A DNA stretch of 42,174 nucleotides from Candidatus Rikenella faecigallinarum (GTDB lineage: Bacteria > Bacteroidota > Bacteroidia > Bacteroidales > Rikenellaceae): the NCBI GenBank assembly GCA_019113395.1, contig DXHL01000002.1, positions 1 to 42,174 of the forward strand, written 5' to 3'. Positions within the stretch are counted from its first letter, which is position 1. Each line of letters begins with the position of its first letter. Under the pieces are notes generated by a model. The model was not told the origin of the DNA, made no database searches, and saw nothing but the letters and a program-made list of their open reading frames with translations. This document shows positions 9,026 to 17,232 of this stretch, piece after piece. The translations under genes were made by a program, and so were the position numbers.

Positions 9026-9169
9026 AGGTGGTCACGCTGCAATAAGGCAGAACAAAAGTCGCAAAAAATTTCATTTCCGAAGAATTTTTCCGATATTGGT
9101 AGCCTCTTTTGTTTCCATATCCATGTGTGGTTCTTCAGCCGAATCACCGCTTAACACACTCACCGACCT

Positions 9170-10246
9170 ATGAAAAAACACAACTTCTCCGCAGGCCCCT
9201 CCATCCTGCCTCGCGTAGCGGTCGAAAATGCCGCCAAAGCCGTTCTGGACCTCAATGGTATCGGACTCTCGGTACTCGAAATATCACACCGCACCAAAGA
9301 CTTTGAAGACGTACTCGACGAAGCCGTGGCACTCTTCAAAGAGCTGCTCCACATTCCCGAAGGGTACAGCGTGCTCTTCCTCGGAGGCGGAGCCAGCATG
9401 CAGTTCTGCATGGTACCGTTCAACCTGCTGGAGAAAAAAGCCGGTTATGTCAATACCGGGGTATGGGCCAAAAAAGCCCTCAAAGAGGCCAAACTCTTCG
9501 GCGAAGTGGTCACCGTGGCCTCGTCCGAAGACAAAAACTTCTCGTACATCCCCAAAGGATTCGAAATCCCCACCGACCTCGACTACCTCCACATCACCAC
9601 CAACAACACCATCTTCGGGACCGAATTCAAAACCGACCTCGATTCTCCGGTTACGCTGGTGGCCGACATGTCGTCCGACATTCTGTCTCGTCCGGTCAAT
9701 GTGTCGAAATACGGACTTATCTACGGCGGGGCACAGAAAAACCTCGGCCCGGCAGGCGTTACTTTCGTTATCGTGCGCAACGACATCCTCGGCAAAGTGT
9801 CGCGTGCCATCCCCAGCATGCTCGACTACCGTACCCACGTCGAAGGGGGCTCGATGTTCAACACCCCCCCCGTTTTCCCGATTTATGTGGTGCGCGAAAC
9901 GCTCAAATGGCTCAAATCAATCGGTGGGGTGCCCGCTATCCAAAAACTCAACGAAGAGAAAGCAGCCCTCCTCTACGACGAAATCGACCGCAACTCGATG
10001 TTCACCGCCACCGCTGCCCGCGAAGACCGCTCCCTGATGAACGCCTGCTTCGTCTACAGCGAACCCTACAAGGATAAGGATATCTTCGACTTCGTGAACT
10101 TCGCCAAAGAACGCGGCATGGTCGGCATCAAAGGACACCGTCTGGTGGGCGGCTTCCGCGCCTCCATCTACAACGCACTCCCCAAAGAGAGTGTTCAGGC
10201 CCTTATCGCCTGCATGCAGGAATTCGAAAAAGAGTGTGCCAAATAA
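9170..10246 (+). CDS. serC: 3-phosphoserine/phosphohydroxythreonine aminotransferase
   Basis: SerC is a class V PLP-dependent aminotransferase converting 3-phosphohydroxypyruvate and glutamate to phosphoserine in serine synthesis; it can also act in PLP synthesis. The protein has 358 residues with the family start [13 protein letters not shown], the phosphate-binding LGGGASMQF segment and the PLP-anchoring Lys190 in [12 protein letters not shown]. The C-terminal [13 protein letters not shown] segment carries the substrate-binding Arg. serA follows after 21 bases and then a DUF1015 gene, forming a serine operon. Confidence 0.98.
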   Translation: MKKHNFSAGPSILPRVAVENAAKAVLDLNGIGLSVLEISHRTKDFEDVLDEAVALFKELLHIPEGYSVLFLGGGASMQFCMVPFNLLEKKAGYVNTGVWAKKALKEAKLFGEVVTVASSEDKNFSYIPKGFEIPTDLDYLHITTNNTIFGTEFKTDLDSPVTLVADMSSDILSRPVNVSKYGLIYGGAQKNLGPAGVTFVIVRNDILGKVSRAIPSMLDYRTHVEGGSMFNTPPVFPIYVVRETLKWLKSIGGVPAIQKLNEEKAALLYDEIDRNSMFTATAAREDRSLMNACFVYSEPYKDKDIFDFVNFAKERGMVGIKGHRLVGGFRASIYNALPKESVQALIACMQEFEKECAK

Positions 10247-10267
10247 TCGGTCGAGGAGAACTGCACT

Positions 10268-11191
10268 ATGAAAATACTCGTAGCAACCGAAAAGCCCTTC
10301 TCGCGGCAGGCCACTGACGGCATCGCGGCCATTGCCCGTGAAGCGGGTTACGACTGCGCCCTGCTCGAAAAATACGCCTCGGTCGATGAACTCAAAGCCG
10401 CCGTGGCCGATGCCGATGCCCTGATTGTCCGCTCGGACAAGGTCACTGCCGAGGTCATTGCCTCTGCCCCGAAACTCAAAATCGTCGTACGTGCCGGAGC
10501 CGGTTACGACAACCTCGACCTGGCCGCCTGCACCGCACGCGGTATCGTCGCCATGAACACCCCCGGCCAAAACTCCAATGCCGTGGCCGAACTGGCCATC
10601 GCCATGATGATTTTCATGGCCCGCAACCAGTTTACACCCGGCACCGGGAGCGAAATCAGCGGCAAACGGCTCGGGATTCACGCCTATGGAAACGTAGGAC
10701 GTATCGTGGCCCGCTACGGCAAGGCGCTGGGGATGGAAGTGGCGGCTTATGACCCCTTTGTGACAGACCCTGCGGTGTTCGAACGGGACGGTGTGAAAAT
10801 GGCCGCCTCGGTCGAAGAGCTCTACCGAAACAGCGACTACCTCTCGCTCCACATTCCCGCGACACCCGAAACCAAAGGGTCGATAGGGTATGACCTGCTG
10901 ACGTCGATGCCCCAGGGGGCTACACTGGTCAATACGGCTCGCAAGGAGGTGATTGACGAAGCCGGACTGGCCCGGGCACTCGCCGAACGGACCGACCTGA
11001 AGTACATCACCGACATTCTGCCCGATACGGCGGCGCAGTTGAGCGAACAGTTCGGCAAACGCTTCTTCACCACTCCCAAGAAGATGGGAGCCGAAACGGC
11101 CGAAGCCAATGTCAATGCGGGATTGGCTGCAGCACGGCAGATTGTGGCCTTCCTGAAGGAGGGTGTCACGAAATTCCAGGTAAACAAATAG
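10268..11191 (+). CDS. serA: D-3-phosphoglycerate dehydrogenase, short form without ACT domain
   Basis: SerA oxidises 3-phosphoglycerate to 3-phosphohydroxypyruvate with NAD, the first step of serine synthesis. At 307 residues it has only the substrate and NAD domains (about 1-100 plus the C terminus, and about 101-280) and no ACT domain, so feedback inhibition by serine is unlikely. Arg225 (NTARKEVID) is conserved. Two family positions differ: the dinucleotide loop reads AYGNVG rather than GxGxxG, and the catalytic His of the TPHxGA motif is Lys271 (TPKKMGAE). I recall the same His-to-Lys exchange in Entamoeba and Bacteroides-type enzymes, so it probably marks an active subfamily. Confidence 0.95.
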   Translation: MKILVATEKPFSRQATDGIAAIAREAGYDCALLEKYASVDELKAAVADADALIVRSDKVTAEVIASAPKLKIVVRAGAGYDNLDLAACTARGIVAMNTPGQNSNAVAELAIAMMIFMARNQFTPGTGSEISGKRLGIHAYGNVGRIVARYGKALGMEVAAYDPFVTDPAVFERDGVKMAASVEELYRNSDYLSLHIPATPETKGSIGYDLLTSMPQGATLVNTARKEVIDEAGLARALAERTDLKYITDILPDTAAQLSEQFGKRFFTTPKKMGAETAEANVNAGLAAARQIVAFLKEGVTKFQVNK

Positions 11192-11208
11192 AACGACAAA
11201 CACACTGT

Positions 11209-12468
11209 ATGGTTAAAATAAAACCGTTCAAAGGGATTCGTCCCCCGGCACAATGGGCCAAAGAGGTCGCTTCGCGTCCGTATGATGTATTGAACTCGGT
11301 GGAGGCTAAAGCCGAAGCCGGCGAAAAATCGCTCCTGCACATCATCAAACCCGAAATCGACTTCGACCCCATCATCGACGAACACTCGACCGAGGCATAC
11401 GACCGTGCCGTCGAGAACTTTGCCCGTTGGAAAAACAATGGATGGCTCGTGGCCGATGAACAGGAACACTATTACGTCTACGCCCAGACCATGGAAGGGC
11501 GCACGCAATACGGATTGGTAGCGGCCTGTCACTTTCAGGACTATATGGATGGACGGATTAAAAAGCACGAGCTGACCCGTCCCGACAAGGAAGAGGACCG
11601 CATGAAGCATGTGCGCAACCAAAATGCCAACATCGAACCGGTCTTTTTCGCCTACCCGGCGGACAACGAGTTGGATACGCTGATTCAAAGCGTAGTCACC
11701 TCGAAAGCACCGGAATACGATTTTGTTGCGGAAGGGGATGGGTTCGGACACCGTTTCTGGGTCATTGACGACCCGAAGGTGATTGAGCGCATTACGGCAC
11801 GCTTTGCGGAAATACCGGCGCTTTATGTAGCTGACGGTCACCACCGTACCGCCGCAGCCGCACGCGTGGGGCAGGAGAAAAAAGAGACGCTCCTCAAACA
11901 GGGCGCCACCTATACCGGTCAGGAGGAGTTCAACTACTTCCTGGCGGTGATTTTCCCCGACAACCAGCTGAAAATCATTGACTACAACCGTGTCGTGAAA
12001 GACCTGAACGGACTGACGCCGACCGCGTTGCTGGAAGCCCTCGGCCACGATTTCGAAGTGACCGCAAAAGGTTCGGACATCTACAAGCCCTCCGCACTGC
12101 ACGATTTCTCGATGTACCTGGACGGGCAGTGGTACGAACTGCGGGCCAAACCCGGCACCTATGACGACCACGACCCGATTGGCGTACTGGACGTCACCAT
12201 CCTCTCCAACCTGGTGCTCGACAAAATCCTCGGCATCCATGACCTGCGTACCGACAAACGCATCGACTTTGTTGGCGGGATTCGGGGGCTGGGCGAGTTG
12301 CAGCAACGGGTGGACAGCGGAGAAATGGCCGTAGCCTTTGCCCTCTATCCGGTCTCGATGAAGCAACTTATCGACATTGCCGATACGGGGAACATTATGC
12401 CACCGAAAACCACATGGTTTGAACCCAAGTTGCGGTCGGGGCTGGTGATTCACTCGCTCGACGATTAG
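11209..12468 (+). CDS. DUF1015 domain-containing protein
   Basis: The 419-residue soluble protein belongs to the DUF1015 family: it opens MVKIKPFKGIRPPAQWAKEV and contains the typical RPYDVLN, YVADGHHRTAAAARV and VTILSNLVLDKILGI segments. The YVADGHHR motif resembles a ParB/Srx-type nucleotide-binding loop, and related proteins have been proposed to act as kinases, including serine kinases. No function is proven here. It lies 17 bases after serA as the last gene of serC-serA-DUF1015, which points to a role in serine metabolism. A strong intrinsic terminator follows. Confidence 0.9.
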   Translation: MVKIKPFKGIRPPAQWAKEVASRPYDVLNSVEAKAEAGEKSLLHIIKPEIDFDPIIDEHSTEAYDRAVENFARWKNNGWLVADEQEHYYVYAQTMEGRTQYGLVAACHFQDYMDGRIKKHELTRPDKEEDRMKHVRNQNANIEPVFFAYPADNELDTLIQSVVTSKAPEYDFVAEGDGFGHRFWVIDDPKVIERITARFAEIPALYVADGHHRTAAAARVGQEKKETLLKQGATYTGQEEFNYFLAVIFPDNQLKIIDYNRVVKDLNGLTPTALLEALGHDFEVTAKGSDIYKPSALHDFSMYLDGQWYELRAKPGTYDDHDPIGVLDVTILSNLVLDKILGIHDLRTDKRIDFVGGIRGLGELQQRVDSGEMAVAFALYPVSMKQLIDIADTGNIMPPKTTWFEPKLRSGLVIHSLDD

Positions 12469-12497
12469 CGATTGAACATCGGAAAAACTGAATTTTC

Positions 12498-12533
12498 AAA
12501 AAAAAGAGTAACAGTATGTTACTCTTTTTTTTT
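12498..12533. terminator. Intrinsic terminator after the serine operon
   Basis: A 16-bp stem (eight A then GAGTAACA, loop GTA, TGTTACTC then nine T) closes the DUF1015 transcript. The A tract on one side and T tract on the other would let it work in both directions. Confidence 0.93.
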
Positions 12534-12591
12534 ACCCCCTGAACACCGTACGAATAATTCAAAAAAGTTTCTCCGACCCACCCAACCTTAC

Positions 12592-12599
12592 TACCTTCG
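12592..12599 (+). promoter_or_regulatory. Candidate -7 box for the 2-oxoacid oxidoreductase operon
   Basis: TACCTTCG differs by one base from the Bacteroidota consensus TAnnTTTG and lies 33 bases upstream of the ferredoxin subunit ATG. No clear -33 TTG is seen. Confidence 0.45.
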
Positions 12600-12632
12600 T
12601 GCGTTGCATTGTGCACCAATCCAAACCTACCT

Positions 12633-12863
12633 ATGGCAAAAATTCAAGGGAAAATCGTTGTGGACACCGAACGCTGCAAAGGCTGCGGCGTCTGCATCGA
12701 AGCTTGCCCGACGCAAACCATCAGCCTCCATTCACAAGTCAATTCCAAAGGCTATAACTACTGCTATATGTCCGCCCCACAAGCCTGCATCGGCTGCGCC
12801 AGCTGCGCCGTGGTGTGCCCCGACAGTTGTATCGTCGTCTACAGAACGAAAAAAACAGAGTAA
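12633..12863 (+). CDS. 2-oxoacid:ferredoxin oxidoreductase, delta (4Fe-4S ferredoxin) subunit
   Basis: This 76-residue ferredoxin-like subunit carries two 4Fe-4S motifs, CKGCGVCIEACP and CIGCASCAVVCP, and would pass electrons from the thiamine diphosphate (TPP) subunit to external ferredoxin. ATG 12633 (MAKIQGKIVVD) is chosen; an in-frame upstream TTG at 12609 would add eight residues with no support. The stop overlaps the next ATG as TAATG. In the four-gene set the order is delta, alpha, beta, gamma. The complex oxidises 2-oxoglutarate or branched-chain 2-oxoacids (Kor or Vor type) to the acyl-CoA. Confidence 0.93.
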   Translation: MAKIQGKIVVDTERCKGCGVCIEACPTQTISLHSQVNSKGYNYCYMSAPQACIGCASCAVVCPDSCIVVYRTKKTE

Positions 12864-13957
12864 TGGAAGATATCAAACTGATGAAAGGGAACGAAGTGCT
12901 GGCCCACGCCGCCATCCGCTGCGGCGCCGACGCCTACTTCGGTTACCCCATCACCCCACAATCGGAAGTGCTCGAAACCCTCTCCGAACTGCGCCCGTGG
13001 GAAACAACCGGCATGGTCGTCCTGCAGTCGGAAAGCGAACTCGCATCCATCAACATGGTCTACGGCGGTGCCTCGGTCGGCAAACGCGTCATGACCTCTA
13101 CCTCCAGCCCCGGTCTCTCGCTCATGTGCGAAGGCCTCTCCTACCTGGCCGGTGCCGAACTGCCCTGCGTGGTGATTGACGTCTCGCGCGGTGGCCCCGG
13201 ACTCGGTACCATACAGGCCTCACAGGCCGACTACTTCCAGGTGGTCAAAGGCGGGGGGCACGGTGACTACCGCATGCCGGTGCTCGCTCCGAACTCCGTA
13301 CAGGAGATGAACGACTTTGTTGAACTGGCGTTCGATTTGGCGTTCAAATACCTGAACCCCGTCATGATACTGGCCGACGGCGTTATCGGACAGATGATGG
13401 AGAAGGTGAAACTCAGCCCGCAAAAGCCGCGTCGCACCGAAGAACAAATCCGTCAGGAGTGTCCGTGGGCAGCCATCGGCAAAGGGTCGCGCAAACAGCG
13501 TAACATCATCACCTCGTGTTACATCGACCCCGAAACCATGGAGAACCACAACCATAAACTCCAGGAAAAATACGACCGCATGGAACGTGACGAGGTGCGC
13601 GTCGAAGAGATGGAGACGGCCGATGCGGAATACATTTTGGTGGCCTATGGCGCCTCGTCGCGTATCTGCGCCAAGGTGGTGGAAGATGCCCGTCGCGACG
13701 GCTTGAAAGTGGGACTTATCCGTCCCATTACGCTCTTCCCGTTCCCGACCGCTGCCATTCGCCAGGCGGCACAACATGCCAAAGGATTCCTCTCGGTGGA
13801 ACTGAGCATGGGACAAATGATTGAAGATGTACAACTGGCCGTGGGGAATGCTTCGATTCCGGTACGACACTTTGGCCGCACCGGCGGGATTATCCACTCC
13901 CCGCGCGAGGTGTACGACGCACTCAAACAATTCATGACCCAAACCCAAGGACGCTAA
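12863..13957 (+). CDS. 2-oxoacid:ferredoxin oxidoreductase, alpha subunit (VorB/KorA type)
   Basis: The 364-residue subunit matches the pyrimidine-binding half of the thiamine diphosphate enzymes: MKGNEVLAHAAIRCGADAYFGYPITPQSEV, then SESELASINMVYGGASVGKRVMTSTSSPG (given here in parts) and the RGGPGLGTIQASQADY loop. The C-terminal domain II (about 250-360) includes ILVAYGASSRICAKVV. Sequence similarity as I recall it favours 3-methyl-2-oxobutanoate (VorB) annotation, but 2-oxoglutarate is equally possible in Bacteroidales. The ATG overlaps the delta-subunit stop by one base, so the subunits are made together. Confidence 0.92.
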   Translation: MEDIKLMKGNEVLAHAAIRCGADAYFGYPITPQSEVLETLSELRPWETTGMVVLQSESELASINMVYGGASVGKRVMTSTSSPGLSLMCEGLSYLAGAELPCVVIDVSRGGPGLGTIQASQADYFQVVKGGGHGDYRMPVLAPNSVQEMNDFVELAFDLAFKYLNPVMILADGVIGQMMEKVKLSPQKPRRTEEQIRQECPWAAIGKGSRKQRNIITSCYIDPETMENHNHKLQEKYDRMERDEVRVEEMETADAEYILVAYGASSRICAKVVEDARRDGLKVGLIRPITLFPFPTAAIRQAAQHAKGFLSVELSMGQMIEDVQLAVGNASIPVRHFGRTGGIIHSPREVYDALKQFMTQTQGR

Positions 13958-13961
13958 CACT

Positions 13962-14750
13962 ATGGCAGATACACCTATATTCGAAGTGGCCGAAACGGAT
14001 GCCAACCGCGTGTACGAACGGCCACGCCTACTGCTGGACACCACCATGCACTACTGTCCGGGGTGTTCGCACGGCACTGTTCACAAACTGGTGGCTGAGG
14101 TCATTGACGAACTCGGCGCCGAAGACAAAGCCATCGGGATTACCCCTGTGGGCTGCGCCGCTTTTCTCTACAACTACATCGACATCGACTGGATTCAAGC
14201 CTCACACGGCCGGGCGCCGTCGGTGGCAACCGCAGCCAAACGGCTCTGCCCCGACAAACTGGTCTTTACCTATCAGGGCGACGGCGACCTGGCGGCCATC
14301 GGAACGGCCGAAGCCATCCACGCTGCAAACCGCGGGGACAACATTGCGATTATCTTCATCAACAACGCCATCTACGGGATGACCGGCGGGCAGATGGCTC
14401 CGACCACACTGCTCGGCATGAAAACCGCTACCACCCCCATGGGACGCGATGCCGCCCTGAACGGATACCCGTTCAAAGTGGCCGATATGCTGACCCTACT
14501 GGACGGGGTGACCTATGTGACCCGTCAGAGCGTCAATACGGCCGCCAACGTGCGCAAGGCCAAAAAGGCCATCCGCAAAGCCTTTGAAAACTCGCTCCAT
14601 AACCGCGGTTTCTCGTTTGTGGAGATTGTGGCCACCTGCAACTCGGGGTGGAAAATGTCGCCCGTGGCAGCCAATCAGTGGATGGAAGAACACATGCACG
14701 CCACCTATCCGCTGGGTGACCTGAAAGACCTCACGACAACGGAACATTAA
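13962..14750 (+). CDS. 2-oxoacid:ferredoxin oxidoreductase, beta (TPP-binding) subunit
   Basis: The 262-residue subunit binds the diphosphate of TPP through GDGDLAAIGTAEAIHAANRG followed by INNAIYGMTGGQM. An N-terminal YCPGCSHGTVHKL and a later GCAAFLY supply cluster-linked cysteines typical of the two-domain beta subunits. It completes the active site with the alpha subunit and oxidises a 2-oxoacid plus CoA to acyl-CoA, CO2 and reduced ferredoxin in the cytoplasm. The gene starts four bases after the alpha subunit stop. Confidence 0.94.
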   Translation: MADTPIFEVAETDANRVYERPRLLLDTTMHYCPGCSHGTVHKLVAEVIDELGAEDKAIGITPVGCAAFLYNYIDIDWIQASHGRAPSVATAAKRLCPDKLVFTYQGDGDLAAIGTAEAIHAANRGDNIAIIFINNAIYGMTGGQMAPTTLLGMKTATTPMGRDAALNGYPFKVADMLTLLDGVTYVTRQSVNTAANVRKAKKAIRKAFENSLHNRGFSFVEIVATCNSGWKMSPVAANQWMEEHMHATYPLGDLKDLTTTEH

Positions 14751-14768
14751 TCGGAACAGAGACTCATC

Positions 14769-15317
14769 ATGAAAGAAGAGATTATCATAGCCGGTTTCGG
14801 CGGACAAGGGGTGCTGTCGATGGGCAAGATTTTGGCCTATTCGGGGGTGATGCAGGGCGAGGAGGTGAGTTGGATACCTTCGTACGGTCCCGAGATGCGG
14901 GGCGGGACGGCCAACGTAACCGTTATTCTGAGCGACCGCAAGATTAGTTCGCCGGTGCTTCAGGAGTTCGACACGGGCATTGTGCTGAACCAGCAGTCGT
15001 TGGACAAGTTCGAGGATGCGATTAAGCCTGGGGGAACACTGCTGTACGACCCGAACGGGATTACCCATCCGCCGCATCGTACCGATTTGGCCATCTACAC
15101 CATCGACGCAGCCGTCGAAGCCGCACGAAGCGGCAATGCCAAGGTGTTTAATATGCTGGTACTCGGGGCATTCCTGAAAATTAAGCCGCTGGTGACCATC
15201 GAAAATGTCATCGAAGGGCTGAAACACTCGCTCCCGGAACGGGCGCACAAACTGATTCCGGCCAATGAGGCAGCTCTGCGCAAAGGGATGGAACTGGTCA
15301 AACGGGTGAACGGGTAG
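14769..15317 (+). CDS. 2-oxoacid:ferredoxin oxidoreductase, gamma subunit
   Basis: The 182-residue protein has the gamma-subunit start EEIIIAGFGGQGVLSMGKIL and the SYGPEMRGGTANVTVILS segment, which binds CoA in this family. It completes the four-subunit enzyme and is the last gene of the operon, 18 bases after the beta subunit. A long inverted repeat follows about 90 bases downstream. Confidence 0.95.
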   Translation: MKEEIIIAGFGGQGVLSMGKILAYSGVMQGEEVSWIPSYGPEMRGGTANVTVILSDRKISSPVLQEFDTGIVLNQQSLDKFEDAIKPGGTLLYDPNGITHPPHRTDLAIYTIDAAVEAARSGNAKVFNMLVLGAFLKIKPLVTIENVIEGLKHSLPERAHKLIPANEAALRKGMELVKRVNG

Positions 15318-15408
15318 GGGAGCCTGACGGTTCCTATTAGGGATGGTTATTATCATTAGTATGATAAGCATGATGCAACCATAGCCGTGCCCGTTTCCAC
15401 ATTCAATA

Positions 15409-15449
15409 CAATCGGGGACAAAACGTACCATACGTTTTGTCCCCGATTG
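15409..15449. terminator. 19-bp inverted repeat between convergent transcripts
   Basis: A perfect stem (CAATCGGGGACAAAACGTA against its reverse complement, loop CCA) separates the oxidoreductase operon (+) from the ZIP transporter and small membrane protein genes (-). No T tract follows on either side. A weaker hairpin (TTATCAT, loop TAGT, ATGATAA, at 15350-15367) lies between it and the gamma-subunit stop. Confidence 0.75.
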
Positions 15450-15471
15450 CTATACATAGGTCATCTGCCCC

Positions 15472-15624
15472 CTACCACACAAAAATCGAACGGAACGCCT
15501 CCGCCACCTCGCCGAACACAAACCTCCAACGGGTCGCAATGCCGATAAGCAGCGCCACAATCAGTACATACATCAGTTTTTCGTTGGTGGTCTGATTTTT
15601 CCACCAGAGTTTCAAACGGTTCAT
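15472..15624 (-). CDS. Small membrane protein, 50 residues, function unknown
   Basis: A short reading frame starts ATG 15624 and ends TAG 15472: a charged N terminus (MNRLKLWWKNQTTNEKL), one hydrophobic helix (MYVLIVALLIGIA) and a C-terminal amphipathic segment (RWRFVFGEVAEAFRSIFVW). It lies 42 bases downstream of the ZIP transporter on the same strand and ends just before the bidirectional hairpin, so it fits as the last gene of that transcript. I recall similar short single-helix proteins in Bacteroidota, but cannot name a family. Inner-membrane location with the N terminus inside is inferred from charge. Confidence 0.65.
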   Translation of the reverse strand: MNRLKLWWKNQTTNEKLMYVLIVALLIGIATRWRFVFGEVAEAFRSIFVW

Positions 15625-15666
15625 AACAGCAACAGATAGAACAACAACAAACTCCTCGTGGTCCTC

Positions 15667-16497
15667 TTACGCAAAGGCGACAATCCCGACGGCCATGACC
15701 GCCATCCCGACAATCAGCCCCCAGATAGCCACATGGTGTTCTCCATACTCATGTGCGGCGGGCAGGAGTTCATCGAGCGAGATATAGACCATAATCCCGG
15801 CAATCACCGCAAAGACATAGCCCAGCATGGCAGGAGTAAGGAAAGGAGCCAGAATCAGATAGCCCACCAGCGCCCCCACAGGTTCAGCCAGCCCCGAGAG
15901 GAAGGAGAATTTGAAGGCTTTTTTGCGGTTCCCCGTGGCGTAGTAGACCGGCACGGAGACCGCAATCCCCTCCGGTATGTTGTGAATGGCGATGGCCACG
16001 GCAATGGCTGCCCCCATCTGCACATCCTGCAGCGAGGCCATAAAGGTGGCAATCCCCTCGGGAAAGTTGTGGATACCGATAACCAGGGCGGTCATCAGCC
16101 CGGTTCGCATCATGTGTTTGGCGTGGAGCGGTTTACCTCCAGGCGAGGTGGGCACCGTCACCTGCATGCTCTCGACACTGCGTATCTCGTGGGGGTTTTC
16201 GACCGACGGCACCAGTTTGTCAATCAGGGCAATAAAGAGAATCCCTCCGAAAAAGGCGATGGCCGTGGCCACCTGTCCGCCCCGCAACCCGTAATCTTCG
16301 CTGAGGATACGCACCGACTCGGGGAACAAGTCCACGAACGAGATATAAATCATCACTCCGGCCGAGAACCCGAGCGAGAAGGAGAGAAACTTCCGATTGG
16401 TTCGTTTGGCCATCAGGGCGATAAGGCTTCCCACCCCGGTAGCCAGCCCGGCCACGAGGGTCAACAGGAAAGCATATAGGACATTTTGCTCCATCAT
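15667..16497 (-). CDS. zupT: ZIP family metal transporter (ZupT-like)
   Basis: This inner-membrane protein imports divalent metals such as zinc, iron or manganese. From ATG 16497 it has 276 residues and about eight transmembrane helices. The two metal-binding motifs are HNFPEGIA (143-150) and HNIPEGIA (172-179), with a variable loop (about 100-130) between helices 3 and 4. Upstream in-frame codons back to 16566 run through the purE terminator hairpin, so the longer frame is rejected. A TACTATTTG string near 16521-16529 on the minus strand could be a promoter with one extra spacer base. Confidence 0.93.
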   Translation of the reverse strand: MMEQNVLYAFLLTLVAGLATGVGSLIALMAKRTNRKFLSFSLGFSAGVMIYISFVDLFPESVRILSEDYGLRGGQVATAIAFFGGILFIALIDKLVPSVENPHEIRSVESMQVTVPTSPGGKPLHAKHMMRTGLMTALVIGIHNFPEGIATFMASLQDVQMGAAIAVAIAIHNIPEGIAVSVPVYYATGNRKKAFKFSFLSGLAEPVGALVGYLILAPFLTPAMLGYVFAVIAGIMVYISLDELLPAAHEYGEHHVAIWGLIVGMAVMAVGIVAFA

Positions 16498-16524
16498 AGT
16501 GTCAGAAACAGAATACCACGCAAA

Positions 16525-16563
16525 TAGTAAAAAACCGCCATGCGTTATGCCGCATGACGGTTT
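16525..16563 (-). terminator. Intrinsic terminator downstream of purE
   Basis: On the minus strand AAACCGTCATGCG and CGCATGGCGGTTT form a stem around GCATAA, followed by a run of six T. It lies between purE and the ZIP transporter start, separating their transcripts. Confidence 0.88.
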
Positions 16564-16654
16564 CAAAGATAGTGAATTTCGCGTAAAGCCTTTCTTATCG
16601 CCCGAGCCGCTGAACGGTCAATCACCCCGAGGACAAAAAGGCAAAATAAAGAGA

Positions 16655-17167
16655 CTAACCCACGCGGTTTTTAAACTTCACTTCGGCCAGTTCCTTATTG
16701 GCCTGAGCGATTTTATCGGCCAGTTCGGCTTTGAAGCGGAGCATTTTTTCGTGGATTTCGGGTTCGCCGGTCGCGATAATCTGCATGGCAAGGATAGCGG
16801 CGTTCTTGGCCCCGTCGAGCGCCACCGTAGCCACAGGAATCCCCGAAGGCATCTGGAGAATCGAGAGGATGCTGTCCCAACCGTCAATCGAGTTCGACGA
16901 CTTGATGGGCACCCCGACCACAGGCAGCGGCGTCAGGGCGGCAATCACCCCCGGCAGGTGAGCAGCACCACCCGCACCGGCAATAATCACCTTCACTCCG
17001 CGCGTGTGGGCCTTCTTGGCGAAATCCAGCACCAGGTCGGGCGTACGGTGAGCCGACAGGGCGTTGATTTCGAACGGAATATTCATCTCATCGAGAAATT
17101 TGGCCGCCTCGGACATGATTTTCAGGTCCGACGTACTGCCCATGATAATCGAAACTTTCGGTTGCAT
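16655..17167 (-). CDS. purE: 5-(carboxyamino)imidazole ribonucleotide mutase
   Basis: PurE class I rearranges N5-CAIR to CAIR in purine synthesis in the cytoplasm. The 170-residue protein has the conserved GSTSD (10-14), SAHRTP (38-43, with the catalytic His40) and AGAGGAAHLPG (63-73) motifs. ATG 17167 (MQPKVSIIMGSTSD) fits the family; the frame stays open 19 codons upstream but that covers the promoter region. It is divergent from the hypoxanthine phosphoribosyltransferase gene, pairing de novo synthesis with salvage. Confidence 0.97.
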   Translation of the reverse strand: MQPKVSIIMGSTSDLKIMSEAAKFLDEMNIPFEINALSAHRTPDLVLDFAKKAHTRGVKVIIAGAGGAAHLPGVIAALTPLPVVGVPIKSSNSIDGWDSILSILQMPSGIPVATVALDGAKNAAILAMQIIATGEPEIHEKMLRFKAELADKIAQANKELAEVKFKNRVG

Positions 17168-17187
17168 ACGGAATAGGGTATTTTGTT

Positions 17188-17195
17188 TAACTTTG
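17188..17195 (+). promoter_or_regulatory. -7 promoter box for the hypoxanthine phosphoribosyltransferase operon
   Basis: TAACTTTG is a perfect TAnnTTTG match. A TTG at 17162-17164 could be the -33 element, with a slightly long 23-base gap. It directly abuts a minus-strand box at 17196-17203. Confidence 0.7.
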
Positions 17196-17203
17196 CGAAG
17201 GTA
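17196..17203 (-). promoter_or_regulatory. Candidate -7 promoter box for purE
   Basis: On the minus strand this reads TACCTTCG, one mismatch from TAnnTTTG, 28 bases upstream of the purE ATG. It touches the plus-strand box of the divergent gene with no spacer. Confidence 0.5.
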
Positions 17204-17232
17204 TAAACTTTTCGGCAAACACACCCTATCTT

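Noticed and set aside
9026-9169. Possible riboswitch in the gap upstream of serC
   Set aside because: The 144 bases show no stable stem or known aptamer core, only A/T-rich promoter-like sequence.
11060-11110. SerA as an inactive pseudo-enzyme
   Set aside because: The frame is intact, Arg225 and the overall motifs are kept, it sits in a serine operon, and Lys-type enzymes of this class are described as active.
10837-12453. Minus-strand open frame of 538 codons opposite serA and DUF1015
   Set aside because: It crosses the boundary of two well-supported genes and has no domain.
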